A stretch of 15,256 nucleotides of DNA from an uncultured Parabacteroides sp. (GTDB lineage: Bacteria > Bacteroidota > Bacteroidia > Bacteroidales > Tannerellaceae): contig NZ_CABUOD010000064.1 in assembly GCF_902493135.1 (NCBI RefSeq), forward strand, positions 1 to 15,256. Direction: 5' to 3'. Positions within the stretch are counted from its first letter, which is position 1, and every line of letters begins with the position of its first letter. Of the stretch, positions 9,029 to 15,225 are shown in pieces. Made by a program: the position numbers and the translations under genes. The notes under the pieces were generated by a model. The model made no database searches. It was not told where the DNA came from and was given only the letters and a program-made list of their open reading frames with translations.

Positions 9029-10402
9029 TTATTTCGTTAATTCTTTTTCCAGTTCTTCCAATGTCTTTCCTTTCGTCTCCGGCAGCTTGGCCCGTATGAA
9101 GAGGAAACCGGCGAGGCAGATTCCGCCATACAGCCAGAACGTGCCCGAAGCGCCGACCGCCTCGTTCAGGATCGGGAAGGTATAGGTCAGCACGAAGCAA
9201 GCCACCCAAAGGAAAAAGGTGGAGAGCGCCATCGCCATCCCGCGTATGCGGACGGGGAAGATCTCGGAGAGCACGACCCAGACCACCGGCGCCAGCGACA
9301 TGGCATAGCAAGCGATCGCCAGCACGACCAGCAACAGCATCGGCCAACCGCTGATCCCCAGGAAATAGCACGTCCCGAGGATCGTATAGATCAAAGCCAA
9401 CCCTGCCGAACCGACAAACATCAGCGTGCGACGCCCCCATTTATCGACCGTATAGATCGCAACAAACGTAAAGATCACATTCGTCACCCCTGTCACCACG
9501 ATATTCATCAGGACATCGGACACGGCATAGCCGGCGGCCGAGAAGATTTCCTGCGCATAATTAAAGATCACATTAATCCCGCACCACTGTTGGAAGACAG
9601 CCAATACGATCCCGATCACCAGCACACCCCGCACACCGGGCTGCAACAACGCGCCCCAGTTGGCCTTTTCTTTCTTGTCTTCGTCCAACTGTCCCAGTTC
9701 GGAAAGCGTTTGCCGGGCATATTCCTCCCCACCGACACGCACCAGGATTTTACCGGCTTCGGCAGGCTGCCCCGCCATAGCTAACCAACGAGGGCTTTCG
9801 GGAATCACAAAGGAGAGGATAAAGAACACGCCTGCCGGAACCAGCTCCGCCCAGAACATCCAACGCCAGGCCCACTCGATACTTTCCGCGCTCAACGTCT
9901 CGCCGCCGGCCGTAAAATATTCGCCGATCTGCCAGTTCGCCAACTGCGCCATCAGGATACCCAACACGATCGTCAGCTGGTTGAGCGAAACAAACTTGCC
10001 GCGAACGGATGCCGGGGAAACCTCGGCTATATAAACCGGGGAGACATTCGAGGCGATACCGATACCGAAGCCTCCGACGATGCGATAGACGATAAACCAG
10101 GAGAAACGATCTACCGCCCCGGTCCCAACAGCCGAAGCCACAAAGAGGAAAGAGGCGGCAATCAGCATCTTCTTTCGCCCGTAACGATCGCTCCAGGCCC
10201 CCGAAAGCAAGGCTCCTGCCAGGCAGCCGACCAGTGCGCTGCTCATCGCCCAGCCGCGGAGGGCCGCCGAACCTTCCAGGTTGAAAAAGGGTTCATAAAA
10301 TATCTTGGCGCCTCCGATCACCACCCAGTCGTAACCGAACAGCAATCCCCCCATTGCCGAGACGAGGCAGATCAATAACAAATAGCCTGTTGTTTGCTTC
10401 AT
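9029..10402 (-). CDS. MFS sugar/H+ symporter of the sugar porter (XylE-like) family
   Basis: A 457-aa inner-membrane protein with about 12 hydrophobic helices, the normal length for sugar porters. Signature motifs are all present: FGYD (D25, position of the proton-coupling Asp in XylE), SDRYGRKK (71-78), YIAEVSP (124-130) with R134-G, WMFWAE (E186), PESPRWL (201-207), QQWCGINVIFNYA (271-283) with the sugar-contacting Q271, Q272 and N277 pattern, DKWGRR (320-325), VVWVVLSEIFPVRIRG (373-388, W375) and the C-terminal PETKG (441-445). It should import a monosaccharide (or small glycoside) with protons; which sugar cannot be read from these motifs. It is the first gene of the four-gene operon, next to the divergent control region and the AraC regulator, so its product is probably the uptake step for what the two GH2 enzymes release. 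Confidence 0.92.
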   Translation of the reverse strand: MKQTTGYLLLICLVSAMGGLLFGYDWVVIGGAKIFYEPFFNLEGSAALRGWAMSSALVGCLAGALLSGAWSDRYGRKKMLIAASFLFVASAVGTGAVDRFSWFIVYRIVGGFGIGIASNVSPVYIAEVSPASVRGKFVSLNQLTIVLGILMAQLANWQIGEYFTAGGETLSAESIEWAWRWMFWAELVPAGVFFILSFVIPESPRWLAMAGQPAEAGKILVRVGGEEYARQTLSELGQLDEDKKEKANWGALLQPGVRGVLVIGIVLAVFQQWCGINVIFNYAQEIFSAAGYAVSDVLMNIVVTGVTNVIFTFVAIYTVDKWGRRTLMFVGSAGLALIYTILGTCYFLGISGWPMLLLVVLAIACYAMSLAPVVWVVLSEIFPVRIRGMAMALSTFFLWVACFVLTYTFPILNEAVGASGTFWLYGGICLAGFLFIRAKLPETKGKTLEELEKELTK

Positions 10403-10447
10403 GATAATTAGTTATTAAGTTTGCGGTAAATGATTAAGATACGGATG

Positions 10448-10455
10448 CAAAGTAA
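10448..10455 (-). promoter_or_regulatory. Probable -7 element of the sugar operon
   Basis: On the minus strand this reads TTACTTTG, a 7-of-8 match to the Bacteroidota -7 consensus TAnnTTTG. It would start a transcript near 10441 with a leader of about 39 nt before the MFS start codon at 10402. No clear -33 TTTG was seen at the usual spacing, so the promoter may depend on an activator. Confidence 0.4.
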
Positions 10456-10523
10456 ATGCCTTTTGCGGGAAGAATAAATAGATAAAAAATTGATAGAGAT
10501 GGACGATCTTCCGATTTTAATCG

Positions 10524-10531
10524 TAAGTTTG
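10524..10531 (+). promoter_or_regulatory. -7 promoter element of the AraC-family gene
   Basis: TAAGTTTG matches the Bacteroidota -7 consensus TAnnTTTG exactly. It predicts a transcript start near 10538 and a leader of roughly 17 nt before the ATG at 10555, which supports that start codon. No -33 TTTG is visible. The inverted repeat at 10512-10523 immediately upstream would overlap the core promoter. Confidence 0.55.
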
Positions 10532-10554
10532 CATCATTCCTAAATCGACGTATT

Positions 10555-11442
10555 ATGATCAGAAGAAAAGACGGTTTCAGCGGGGAGCGGGCGCTTGTCC
10601 TTCCACAGCCCATCATCCACGAGATGGAGGAAGACCCTATTTCCTCCATTTTGCACATTACCGATATCGGATATTACCCGAAAGCGTGGCATCATTTCCG
10701 GGAACGGCAGGAGCCGATCACGCAGTTCGTCTTCATCTATTGCATAGAAGGATCGGGCTGGTTCCGGACGGAAGGGCAGGAATTCCAGGTGACCGCCAAC
10801 CAATATTTCATCCTGCCGGCCGGGAAACCGCATGCCTACGGGGCCAACGAGGAGGACCCGTGGACGATCTACTGGATTCATTTTAAAGGAAAGCTGGCCC
10901 CCCATTTCTCCAGGCAGTGCACACGCCCGATAGAGATCAAACCGGGGATGCACTCCCGCATCAGCAACCGGATCGACATGTTCGAAGAGATACTCCGGAC
11001 ACTGGAAATGGGTTACAGCCATGAAAACCTATTATACGCCTGCTCCATCTTCTACCACTACCTCGGAACATTGCGCTATTTGCAACAGTACCGTGACGCC
11101 GCCCGCCACGAACCGGAAAAGAACGATATCGTGACGGCTGCCATCCATTTCATGAAGGAGAACATCGAGAAAAAGCTGACGTTGCAGGAGATCGCCGCCC
11201 ACACAGGCTATTCGTCCTCCCACTTCTCCGTCCTGTTCAGCCAGCGGACAGGTTACGCGCCGCTGGCCTACTTCAACCAACTGAAGATACAGCAAGCCTG
11301 CCGGCTTTTAGACTTCACCGACATGAAGGTGAACCAGGTCTGCTATAAGATCGGCATCGAAGACACCTATTACTTCTCCCGCCTCTTCAGCAAGATCATG
11401 GGGATGCCGCCGCGGGAGTACAAGAAGATGAAGAAAGGGTGA
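10555..11442 (+). CDS. AraC-family transcriptional regulator with cupin sensor domain
   Basis: A 295-aa one-component regulator. Residues about 30-125 are an AraC-type cupin sensor (YCIEGSGWFRTEGQEFQVTANQYFILPAGKPHAYG, in parts: 62-68, 74-80, 86-96), which in this family binds a small ligand such as a sugar. Residues about 192-292 are the two helix-turn-helix motifs: first around LTLQEIAAHTGYSSSHFSVLF (start 208), second around VNQVCYKIGIEDTYYFSRLF (start 259), followed by the typical MGMPPREYK end (282-290). Length and arrangement fit intact AraC/XylS activators. It is transcribed divergently from the sugar operon across 152 nt, so it most likely controls that operon and perhaps itself (inference). 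Its stop codon ends exactly one base before the convergent sulfatase's stop codon. Confidence 0.93.
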   Translation: MIRRKDGFSGERALVLPQPIIHEMEEDPISSILHITDIGYYPKAWHHFRERQEPITQFVFIYCIEGSGWFRTEGQEFQVTANQYFILPAGKPHAYGANEEDPWTIYWIHFKGKLAPHFSRQCTRPIEIKPGMHSRISNRIDMFEEILRTLEMGYSHENLLYACSIFYHYLGTLRYLQQYRDAARHEPEKNDIVTAAIHFMKENIEKKLTLQEIAAHTGYSSSHFSVLFSQRTGYAPLAYFNQLKIQQACRLLDFTDMKVNQVCYKIGIEDTYYFSRLFSKIMGMPPREYKKMKKG

Positions 11443-11457
11443 TTACCAATAATACCC
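11437..11457. terminator. Possible bidirectional terminator across the two abutting stop codons
   Basis: GGGT-g-ATTA (11437-11445) pairs with TAATACCC (11450-11457): 8 bp with one bulged G and a CCAA loop. On the minus strand it is followed by TTTCTTCATCTTC, moderately U-rich, so it could end the sulfatase message; for the plus strand there is no good U tract. Both stop codons (11440-11442 and 11443-11445) are inside the stem. The stem has only four G-C pairs, so it is a weak call. Confidence 0.35.
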
Positions 11458-13017
11458 CTCCATAATCTCCTTCATCCGGGGAGTCGCCGCGTCGGTATCG
11501 CCAACCTCGCGCTGCAATTGCAACAGCTCGCGTTTCATCTTCTCGATTTCCCCGGCATAGGTAGGGGAACCGTAGGCATTATGGTTTTCGTGCGGGTCGG
11601 CGAGCAGGTCGTAAAATTCCCATGATGGCGTGACGGGAGCCTTATCCGAGCCGGTCGCATTCAGCGGATCGCCGTAGAGGAACATCAGTTTATAGCGATG
11701 GTTGCGGATGCCCATGTGGGCGGGACGGATCTTATGGTGCGTCCAGTAGCGGTAGTACATGGACTGCCGCCAGTCGCGCGGAGTCTCGCCTTTCAGGTTG
11801 TCGCGGAAGCTGCGGCCTTCGCTGCACGACGGAGCGTTCACTCCGGCATAGTCGGCCAGCGTGGCGGCAAAGTCAGTGTTGAGGATGATGTCGGCGTTGC
11901 GCGTCCCGGCGGGGATCTCCTTCGGGTAGCGGATGACGAAAGGCATACGGAGCGGTTCCTCGAACATCATGCGTTTGTCGAACATGCCGTGTTCACCGAG
12001 GAAATAGCCTTGGTCGGAGACATAGACCACGATCGTGTTCTCGGCCAGCCCTTCCTCATCGAGGAAACGCAGCAGGCGGCCGATATTGTCGTCGATGGCC
12101 GCCCCGCAACGCAGGTAGTCGCGAATCAACTTCTGATAGATCTTCCGGCGTGCCTCTTCCTTGCTCATCCCTTCTATGGAGAAAGGCAGTTCGGGATACT
12201 TGCACCACCACGAATCCGGATCTTTCGACGCGATGCCCCACCGGCGTGCCATGTCCTCCAACGGCTGTCCGGGGAAGGTACGCCCGGACTCTTCCGGCCC
12301 GAACTCCATCATATTGGCCGGTTCGGGGAATGTAACCCCGTCATAAATATGCGCCAGCCGTTCGGGGAAATCCCACGGCTCGTGCGTCGCCTTGAAATGG
12401 CAGCACATCATGAAGGGCTGGTCCTTATCGCGCGAACGGATCCACCGGATCGTCTTGTCGGTCACCAGGTCGGTCGAGAAGCCTTTCTCCACCTTGCCGC
12501 TCTTGCCCTGATCGTCGTCCACCCAGCCTTCGGCGGTCTTGAACAGCGGGTCCCAATATTCTCCCTGGTCGTGGAAAACACAGAAGTAATCGAAGCCGGA
12601 AGGTTGTTTCTTCAGATGCCATTTGCCGATCAGTGCGGTCTGGTAGCCGCCTTGCTGCATCTGCTTGGCGATATTGTCCGCCATCGGGTCAAGCCCGTCT
12701 TCAAGCGTGTAAACCCCGTTATGATGGCTGTAGGCGCCTGTCATGATCGCAGCGCGGCTGGGCGCGGAGATCGAGTTCGTGCAGAAGCAGTTGTCGAGCA
12801 CGCACCCCTCGGCCGCCAGGCGGCGGATATTCTCATTCTTCACATACTCGCTCAGGATTCCTCCGTATATGCCCCACGCCTGCGACGTGTGGTCGTCGGA
12901 GAGGATGAAAAGGATGTTCGGGCGTTCGCCGGCCGTTTCCGCTTTGCCGGCAGCCGACACCGGGGAGGCTGTCGCCAGGAGGCCGGCTCCGATGATAAGT
13001 TGATTCAATGTTTTCAT
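11443..13017 (-). CDS. Secreted Ser-type sulfatase (alkaline phosphatase/arylsulfatase superfamily)
   Basis: A 524-aa periplasmic sulfatase that would remove sulfate esters from glycans. Signal peptide at 1-22 (hydrophobic core IIGAGLLATA, cleavage after SPVSA). Catalytic site: S84-A-P-S-R88, the sulfatase signature in its serine form, needing an anaerobic sulfatase-maturating enzyme to make formylglycine; none is in the window. Metal-site candidates are D41-D42 (LSDDH) and D335-Q336 (SDQGYFLGEHG), and further active-site candidates are K132 and H134 (IGKWH), H212 (THEPW) and K348. The C-terminal part ends in a usual YDLLADPHE element (469-477). Carbohydrate-sulfatase family S1 is likely; the subfamily and substrate are not readable, although the overall style resembles glycosaminoglycan-type S1 enzymes. 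The frame stays open upstream to 13413, but ATG at 13017 gives the signal peptide and sits about 19 nt after the promoter. It is a separate unit, convergent with the AraC gene. Confidence 0.92.
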   Translation of the reverse strand: MKTLNQLIIGAGLLATASPVSAAGKAETAGERPNILFILSDDHTSQAWGIYGGILSEYVKNENIRRLAAEGCVLDNCFCTNSISAPSRAAIMTGAYSHHNGVYTLEDGLDPMADNIAKQMQQGGYQTALIGKWHLKKQPSGFDYFCVFHDQGEYWDPLFKTAEGWVDDDQGKSGKVEKGFSTDLVTDKTIRWIRSRDKDQPFMMCCHFKATHEPWDFPERLAHIYDGVTFPEPANMMEFGPEESGRTFPGQPLEDMARRWGIASKDPDSWWCKYPELPFSIEGMSKEEARRKIYQKLIRDYLRCGAAIDDNIGRLLRFLDEEGLAENTIVVYVSDQGYFLGEHGMFDKRMMFEEPLRMPFVIRYPKEIPAGTRNADIILNTDFAATLADYAGVNAPSCSEGRSFRDNLKGETPRDWRQSMYYRYWTHHKIRPAHMGIRNHRYKLMFLYGDPLNATGSDKAPVTPSWEFYDLLADPHENHNAYGSPTYAGEIEKMKRELLQLQREVGDTDAATPRMKEIMEGYYW

Positions 13018-13040
13018 GGCATGTCTTTTGTTTTTCCCTG

Positions 13041-13048
13041 CAAAAGTA
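13041..13048 (-). promoter_or_regulatory. -7 promoter element of the sulfatase gene
   Basis: On the minus strand this is TACTTTTG, an exact match to TAnnTTTG. The predicted transcript start near 13035 leaves a short A-rich leader (GAAAAACAAAAGAC) before the ATG at 13017. This decides the start codon against the longer open frame that runs to 13413. No -33 TTTG was found. Confidence 0.6.
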
Positions 13049-13152
13049 ACGAATTTAAATAATGTGCCGATGGCAAGGATGCTCGGACGAAGAAAAAAAA
13101 TCCGACAACAAATAAAAATCAAGACAAAACTGAAATGTTCCGGAATAAACCC

Positions 13153-13160
13153 TACCTTTA
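13153..13160 (+). promoter_or_regulatory. Probable -7 element of the unknown 321-aa gene
   Basis: TACCTTTA matches seven of eight positions of TAnnTTTG. It would give a leader of about 23 nt before ATG at 13190, consistent with the start chosen from the protein sequence. Confidence 0.4.
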
Positions 13161-13189
13161 GCAACAGATTTATCAGAAAAAAGACAAAT

Positions 13190-14155
13190 ATGTTTACATC
13201 GACCATGACAGACGAAGAGATCCGCCACGAAGCGTTGCTGGATTTCCTGGAAATAAAGACAAAGCTGCAATATGGCTTGCAGGATTTCGCCCAAACACAA
13301 CGACACAAACAAGCGATCCACTCCGTCGTGCAAAGCAGGACGTGCCGGACGCGCCGCCACAACAATTGGGAAGTGCGCTTCTTCGTCCATTCTCGCAAGC
13401 CAAACGGAGGCATGATCTATGGTTACCTCATCTACCTCCCGCTACAGAAAGGAGAACAAGTCTATTATCTCTTCCTGAAAGATACCACAGAGTTTATACT
13501 CGAGATAGTAACCCCTCATCTCTTGCAACGATACAAGGAACGTTACATCGAACCTAACAATATCAACTTGGGCTGGATGCCTTTGGCTGTCTACTTCCAA
13601 CGATACACGACGGACATGAAAAAGACGAATTTCACTCCCCCAAACTGGACTGCTGAAGAATTCAAGACCAAGAAAGTCTGGATTTCAGATCAAGGACTGA
13701 TCGTCACCGAGGAAAAAGGCGATATGCGCACGTTTATCACATTCCTCGACCAAGAGAGCCTGTCGCAATATAAGGCGCTCGTGTATGAAGAAGAATCGCT
13801 CCTCCGAAAATTCAAAGAAATCGGGCTATACCTCGACAAAGACTTTGACACTTACATAAACAAGGCCGAAGCCTTGTTCAACACCCCCAACGCCAGAAAA
13901 ATCTGGGAACGGCATCTTAGGAGAGCCGCCAACCGCTTCCTACCCGATTATGAGGAGCAAATCCAAAAAGGAATCGAACACTGGGATACAATGCAAAAAA
14001 TACTCCAGGATTCGCTGGACCAAAAAAAGGAATCGAACAAGTTACTCCGCGAAATGCAACAAGGCATTGTCCTGCCTCCCGATTTCTTTCAAAAGATGCT
14101 GAAGGCGATAGCGGAGGCTTCGGAACTTCCCGAAAACCCGGAAAATGATTTTTGA
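13190..14155 (+). CDS. Hypothetical protein, 321 aa, C-terminus encoded by repeat DNA
   Basis: I do not recognise this family. No signal peptide and no membrane helix, so probably cytoplasmic. The N-terminal half (about 1-145) alternates short helices with strands and has aromatic-rich stretches (NWEVRFFVHSR 59-69, MIYGYLIYLPL 75-85, VYYLFLKD 91-98) followed by HLLQRYKERYI (110-120). The C-terminal third (about 190-310) is strongly charged and predicted helical, with possible coiled-coil character around 255-300. The last 11 residues, SELPENPENDF, are encoded by the first unit of the 41-bp repeat array, so the array has replaced or extended the original C-terminus. The frame is open further upstream to 13016, but that stretch overlaps the sulfatase start and its promoter; the ATG at 13190 fits a -7 element at 13153. 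ATG at 13205 is an alternative. Base composition looks more A-rich than in the sugar operon. Intact-looking, function unknown. Confidence 0.75.
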   Translation: MFTSTMTDEEIRHEALLDFLEIKTKLQYGLQDFAQTQRHKQAIHSVVQSRTCRTRRHNNWEVRFFVHSRKPNGGMIYGYLIYLPLQKGEQVYYLFLKDTTEFILEIVTPHLLQRYKERYIEPNNINLGWMPLAVYFQRYTTDMKKTNFTPPNWTAEEFKTKKVWISDQGLIVTEEKGDMRTFITFLDQESLSQYKALVYEEESLLRKFKEIGLYLDKDFDTYINKAEALFNTPNARKIWERHLRRAANRFLPDYEEQIQKGIEHWDTMQKILQDSLDQKKESNKLLREMQQGIVLPPDFFQKMLKAIAEASELPENPENDF

Positions 14156-14340
14156 AGCTTCCGGAAACTTCCGAAAGTCCGAAAAATCATTTTTCAAGGC
14201 GGCGGAAGTTCCCGAAAGCTCCGAAAATCGTTTTTCAAACCGCCGGAAAGTTCCGAAAGCCTGAAAAATCATTTTTGAAGACGGCGGAAAGCTCCGGAAG
14301 CTTCAAAAATCATTTTCCGGGATTCCGGGAACTTCCGAAA
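14121..14340. repeat. 41-bp tandem repeat array (five full units plus a partial sixth)
   Basis: Units start at 14121, 14162, 14203, 14244, 14285 and 14326, exactly 41 nt apart with no indels; the sixth decays after about 15 nt. Units 14162 and 14244 differ at 5 of 41 positions; others are more diverged. Each unit opens with CGGAA..TTCCG (short inverted repeat with 2-nt centre in its best form) and then has GAAAAATCATTTTTC-like sequence (7-bp arms, single central base). The array begins inside the last 11 codons of the upstream gene and ends 36 nt before the DUF6261-like start. There are no unique spacers, so it is not a CRISPR. Because 41 is not a multiple of 3 the reading frame shifts at each unit. 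Confidence 0.9.
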
Positions 14341-14376
14341 AGATATTTATTTTATTCATACCATAAATTTATCACC

Positions 14377-15195
14377 ATGAAACAGATTAATTTGAAATTT
14401 GATCTTTCACGTGCCCGCAACGCCGAGCACTACCAGTTCCACTCCGACATCCTGCGTATCATCACCCTCGATTTCGCTTCCGAACAGGGAATCGAAACGT
14501 TGCGCACCCCCTACCAGGAACTGTTCGACACGGAAAACACCTGCTACCTGCGCAATGCCAAGTTGCAAGACACGCCGGAGGTCGAAGCAGCCGACAAAAC
14601 GCGCGACAACCTTTTCCTGTATGTTTCGCAAACCATCACGACCGGACTCCTGTGCCCGATCGAGGCGACTGCCACAGCCGCCAAACGGCTGGACTATCAT
14701 TTGGCGCCTTACAAAGACGCACCTCGTCTGACCTACGCCGCCAACACGGCTGCCGTGACGGACTTCGTCGACAAAATGCAGCAGGAAGGCATCAAAGAGG
14801 ATGTCGCCACGCTCGGCCTGACAGCCGTCATTACGCAATTGGGTGAAGCGAACAAGGCCTTCAACGACCTCTACAGCGGGCGGTCCGCCGAAGTCCTCGC
14901 ACGTACCACTTCGGACAATATGAAGTCGATCCGCCCCAAAGTGGACGATGCTTACAAGGAACTGGCATCGGCCGTCAACGCCCTCTACCAGGTCAATTTC
15001 CTGGTAACGAAAAGCAGTGACAAGGAAACCTCCATCGGCGCGGTCATCGATGAGGTGAACGCCATCATCCTCCAATTGCAAAACACGCTTTCACGCGCCG
15101 GCGTCGGCCCGAAACCCAATTTCACCCCTGCCGACAAGCAGGAACCTTCCACCCCTTCGGGCGGCGGCGAGGAAGAAAGGCCGGGAGAGTTGTAA
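14377..15195 (+). CDS. DUF6261-like protein
   Basis: A 272-aa protein that I recognise, with moderate certainty, as the DUF6261 type of Bacteroidales: opening with short basic/polar stretches (LKFDLSRARNAEHYQFH, 6-22), then a mostly helical body (about 23-240) with YQELFDTE (46-53), DNLFLYV (77-83), RLDYHL (104-109), LTAVITQLGEANKAF (148-162) and LASAVNALYQVNFLV (196-210). The tail (about 241-272) is Pro/Gly/Glu-rich and probably disordered. No signal peptide, so cytoplasmic. Function is not known. ATG at 14377 is chosen because the longer open frame upstream is made entirely of the 41-bp repeat array and would need a TTG start. No convincing -7 element lies between the array and the start, so its promoter may lie in the array or further upstream. 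Confidence 0.75.
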   Translation: MKQINLKFDLSRARNAEHYQFHSDILRIITLDFASEQGIETLRTPYQELFDTENTCYLRNAKLQDTPEVEAADKTRDNLFLYVSQTITTGLLCPIEATATAAKRLDYHLAPYKDAPRLTYAANTAAVTDFVDKMQQEGIKEDVATLGLTAVITQLGEANKAFNDLYSGRSAEVLARTTSDNMKSIRPKVDDAYKELASAVNALYQVNFLVTKSSDKETSIGAVIDEVNAIILQLQNTLSRAGVGPKPNFTPADKQEPSTPSGGGEEERPGEL

Positions 15196-15196
15196 A

Positions 15197-15225
15197 AAAG
15201 GAGGGAGGTGTGTCAAAACTCCTTT
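15197..15225 (+). terminator. Short inverted repeat after the DUF6261-like gene
   Basis: AAAGGAG (15197-15203) and CTCCTTT (15219-15225) form a 7-bp stem with a 15-nt loop, beginning just after the stop codon at 15193-15195. There is no good U tract after it on the plus strand, so it is only a possible terminator. Confidence 0.3.

Larger units (their letters stand above)
10403..10554. promoter_or_regulatory. Divergent control region between the sugar operon and the AraC regulator
   Basis: 152 nt, AT-rich, no gene. It contains -7-like elements facing both ways (entered separately). The octamer GATGCAAA at 10444-10451 is mirrored by TTTGCATC at 10528-10535, so each promoter core has the same TTTGCATC on its own strand. 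TAAGTTTGC occurs twice in plus orientation (10416-10424 and 10524-10532). An inverted repeat CGATT-TT-AATCG (10512-10523) directly abuts the regulator's -7 element and could be an operator. Regulator binding here is inferred from position only. Confidence 0.55.
13018..13189. promoter_or_regulatory. Divergent intergenic region between sulfatase and the unknown gene
   Basis: 172 nt, AT-rich with A tracts, containing outward-facing -7-like elements (listed separately). TCGGA at 13083-13087 and TCCGA at 13101-13105 form a short inverted repeat around an A-rich loop, too weak to name. I see no other gene or RNA here. Confidence 0.5.

Noticed and set aside
8174..9040. 288-aa plus-strand open frame antisense to the DUF5107/TPR gene
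   Set aside because: Shadow frame: no recognised motif, and unusual His/Arg/Ile-rich composition typical of antisense translation.
11698..13062. 454-aa open frame on the plus strand, antisense to the sulfatase
   Set aside because: It is the mirror of a clearly coding sulfatase with catalytic motifs, in GC-rich DNA where antisense frames stay open; its protein shows no domain and has low-complexity His/Val/Arg composition.
13016..13189. N-terminal extension of the 321-aa gene to 13016
   Set aside because: It overlaps the sulfatase start codon and control region; the translated stretch is Lys/Arg-rich non-coding-like sequence, and a -7 element precedes ATG 13190.
13018..13413. N-terminal extension of the sulfatase frame up to 13413
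   Set aside because: It would put 132 residues before a good signal peptide, cross the TACTTTTG promoter, and overlap the 5' end of the opposite-strand gene.
14121..14340. CRISPR array
   Set aside because: Units follow each other directly with no unique spacers, and no cas gene is nearby.
14364..14371. TAAATTTA as -7 element of the DUF6261-like gene
   Set aside because: It matches the consensus poorly at the last base and lies only 5 nt before the ATG, leaving no leader.
14152..14376. TTG-started extension of the DUF6261-like frame through the repeats
   Set aside because: It encodes only repeat-derived peptide, shifts frame at every 41-bp unit, and a normal ATG follows at 14377.
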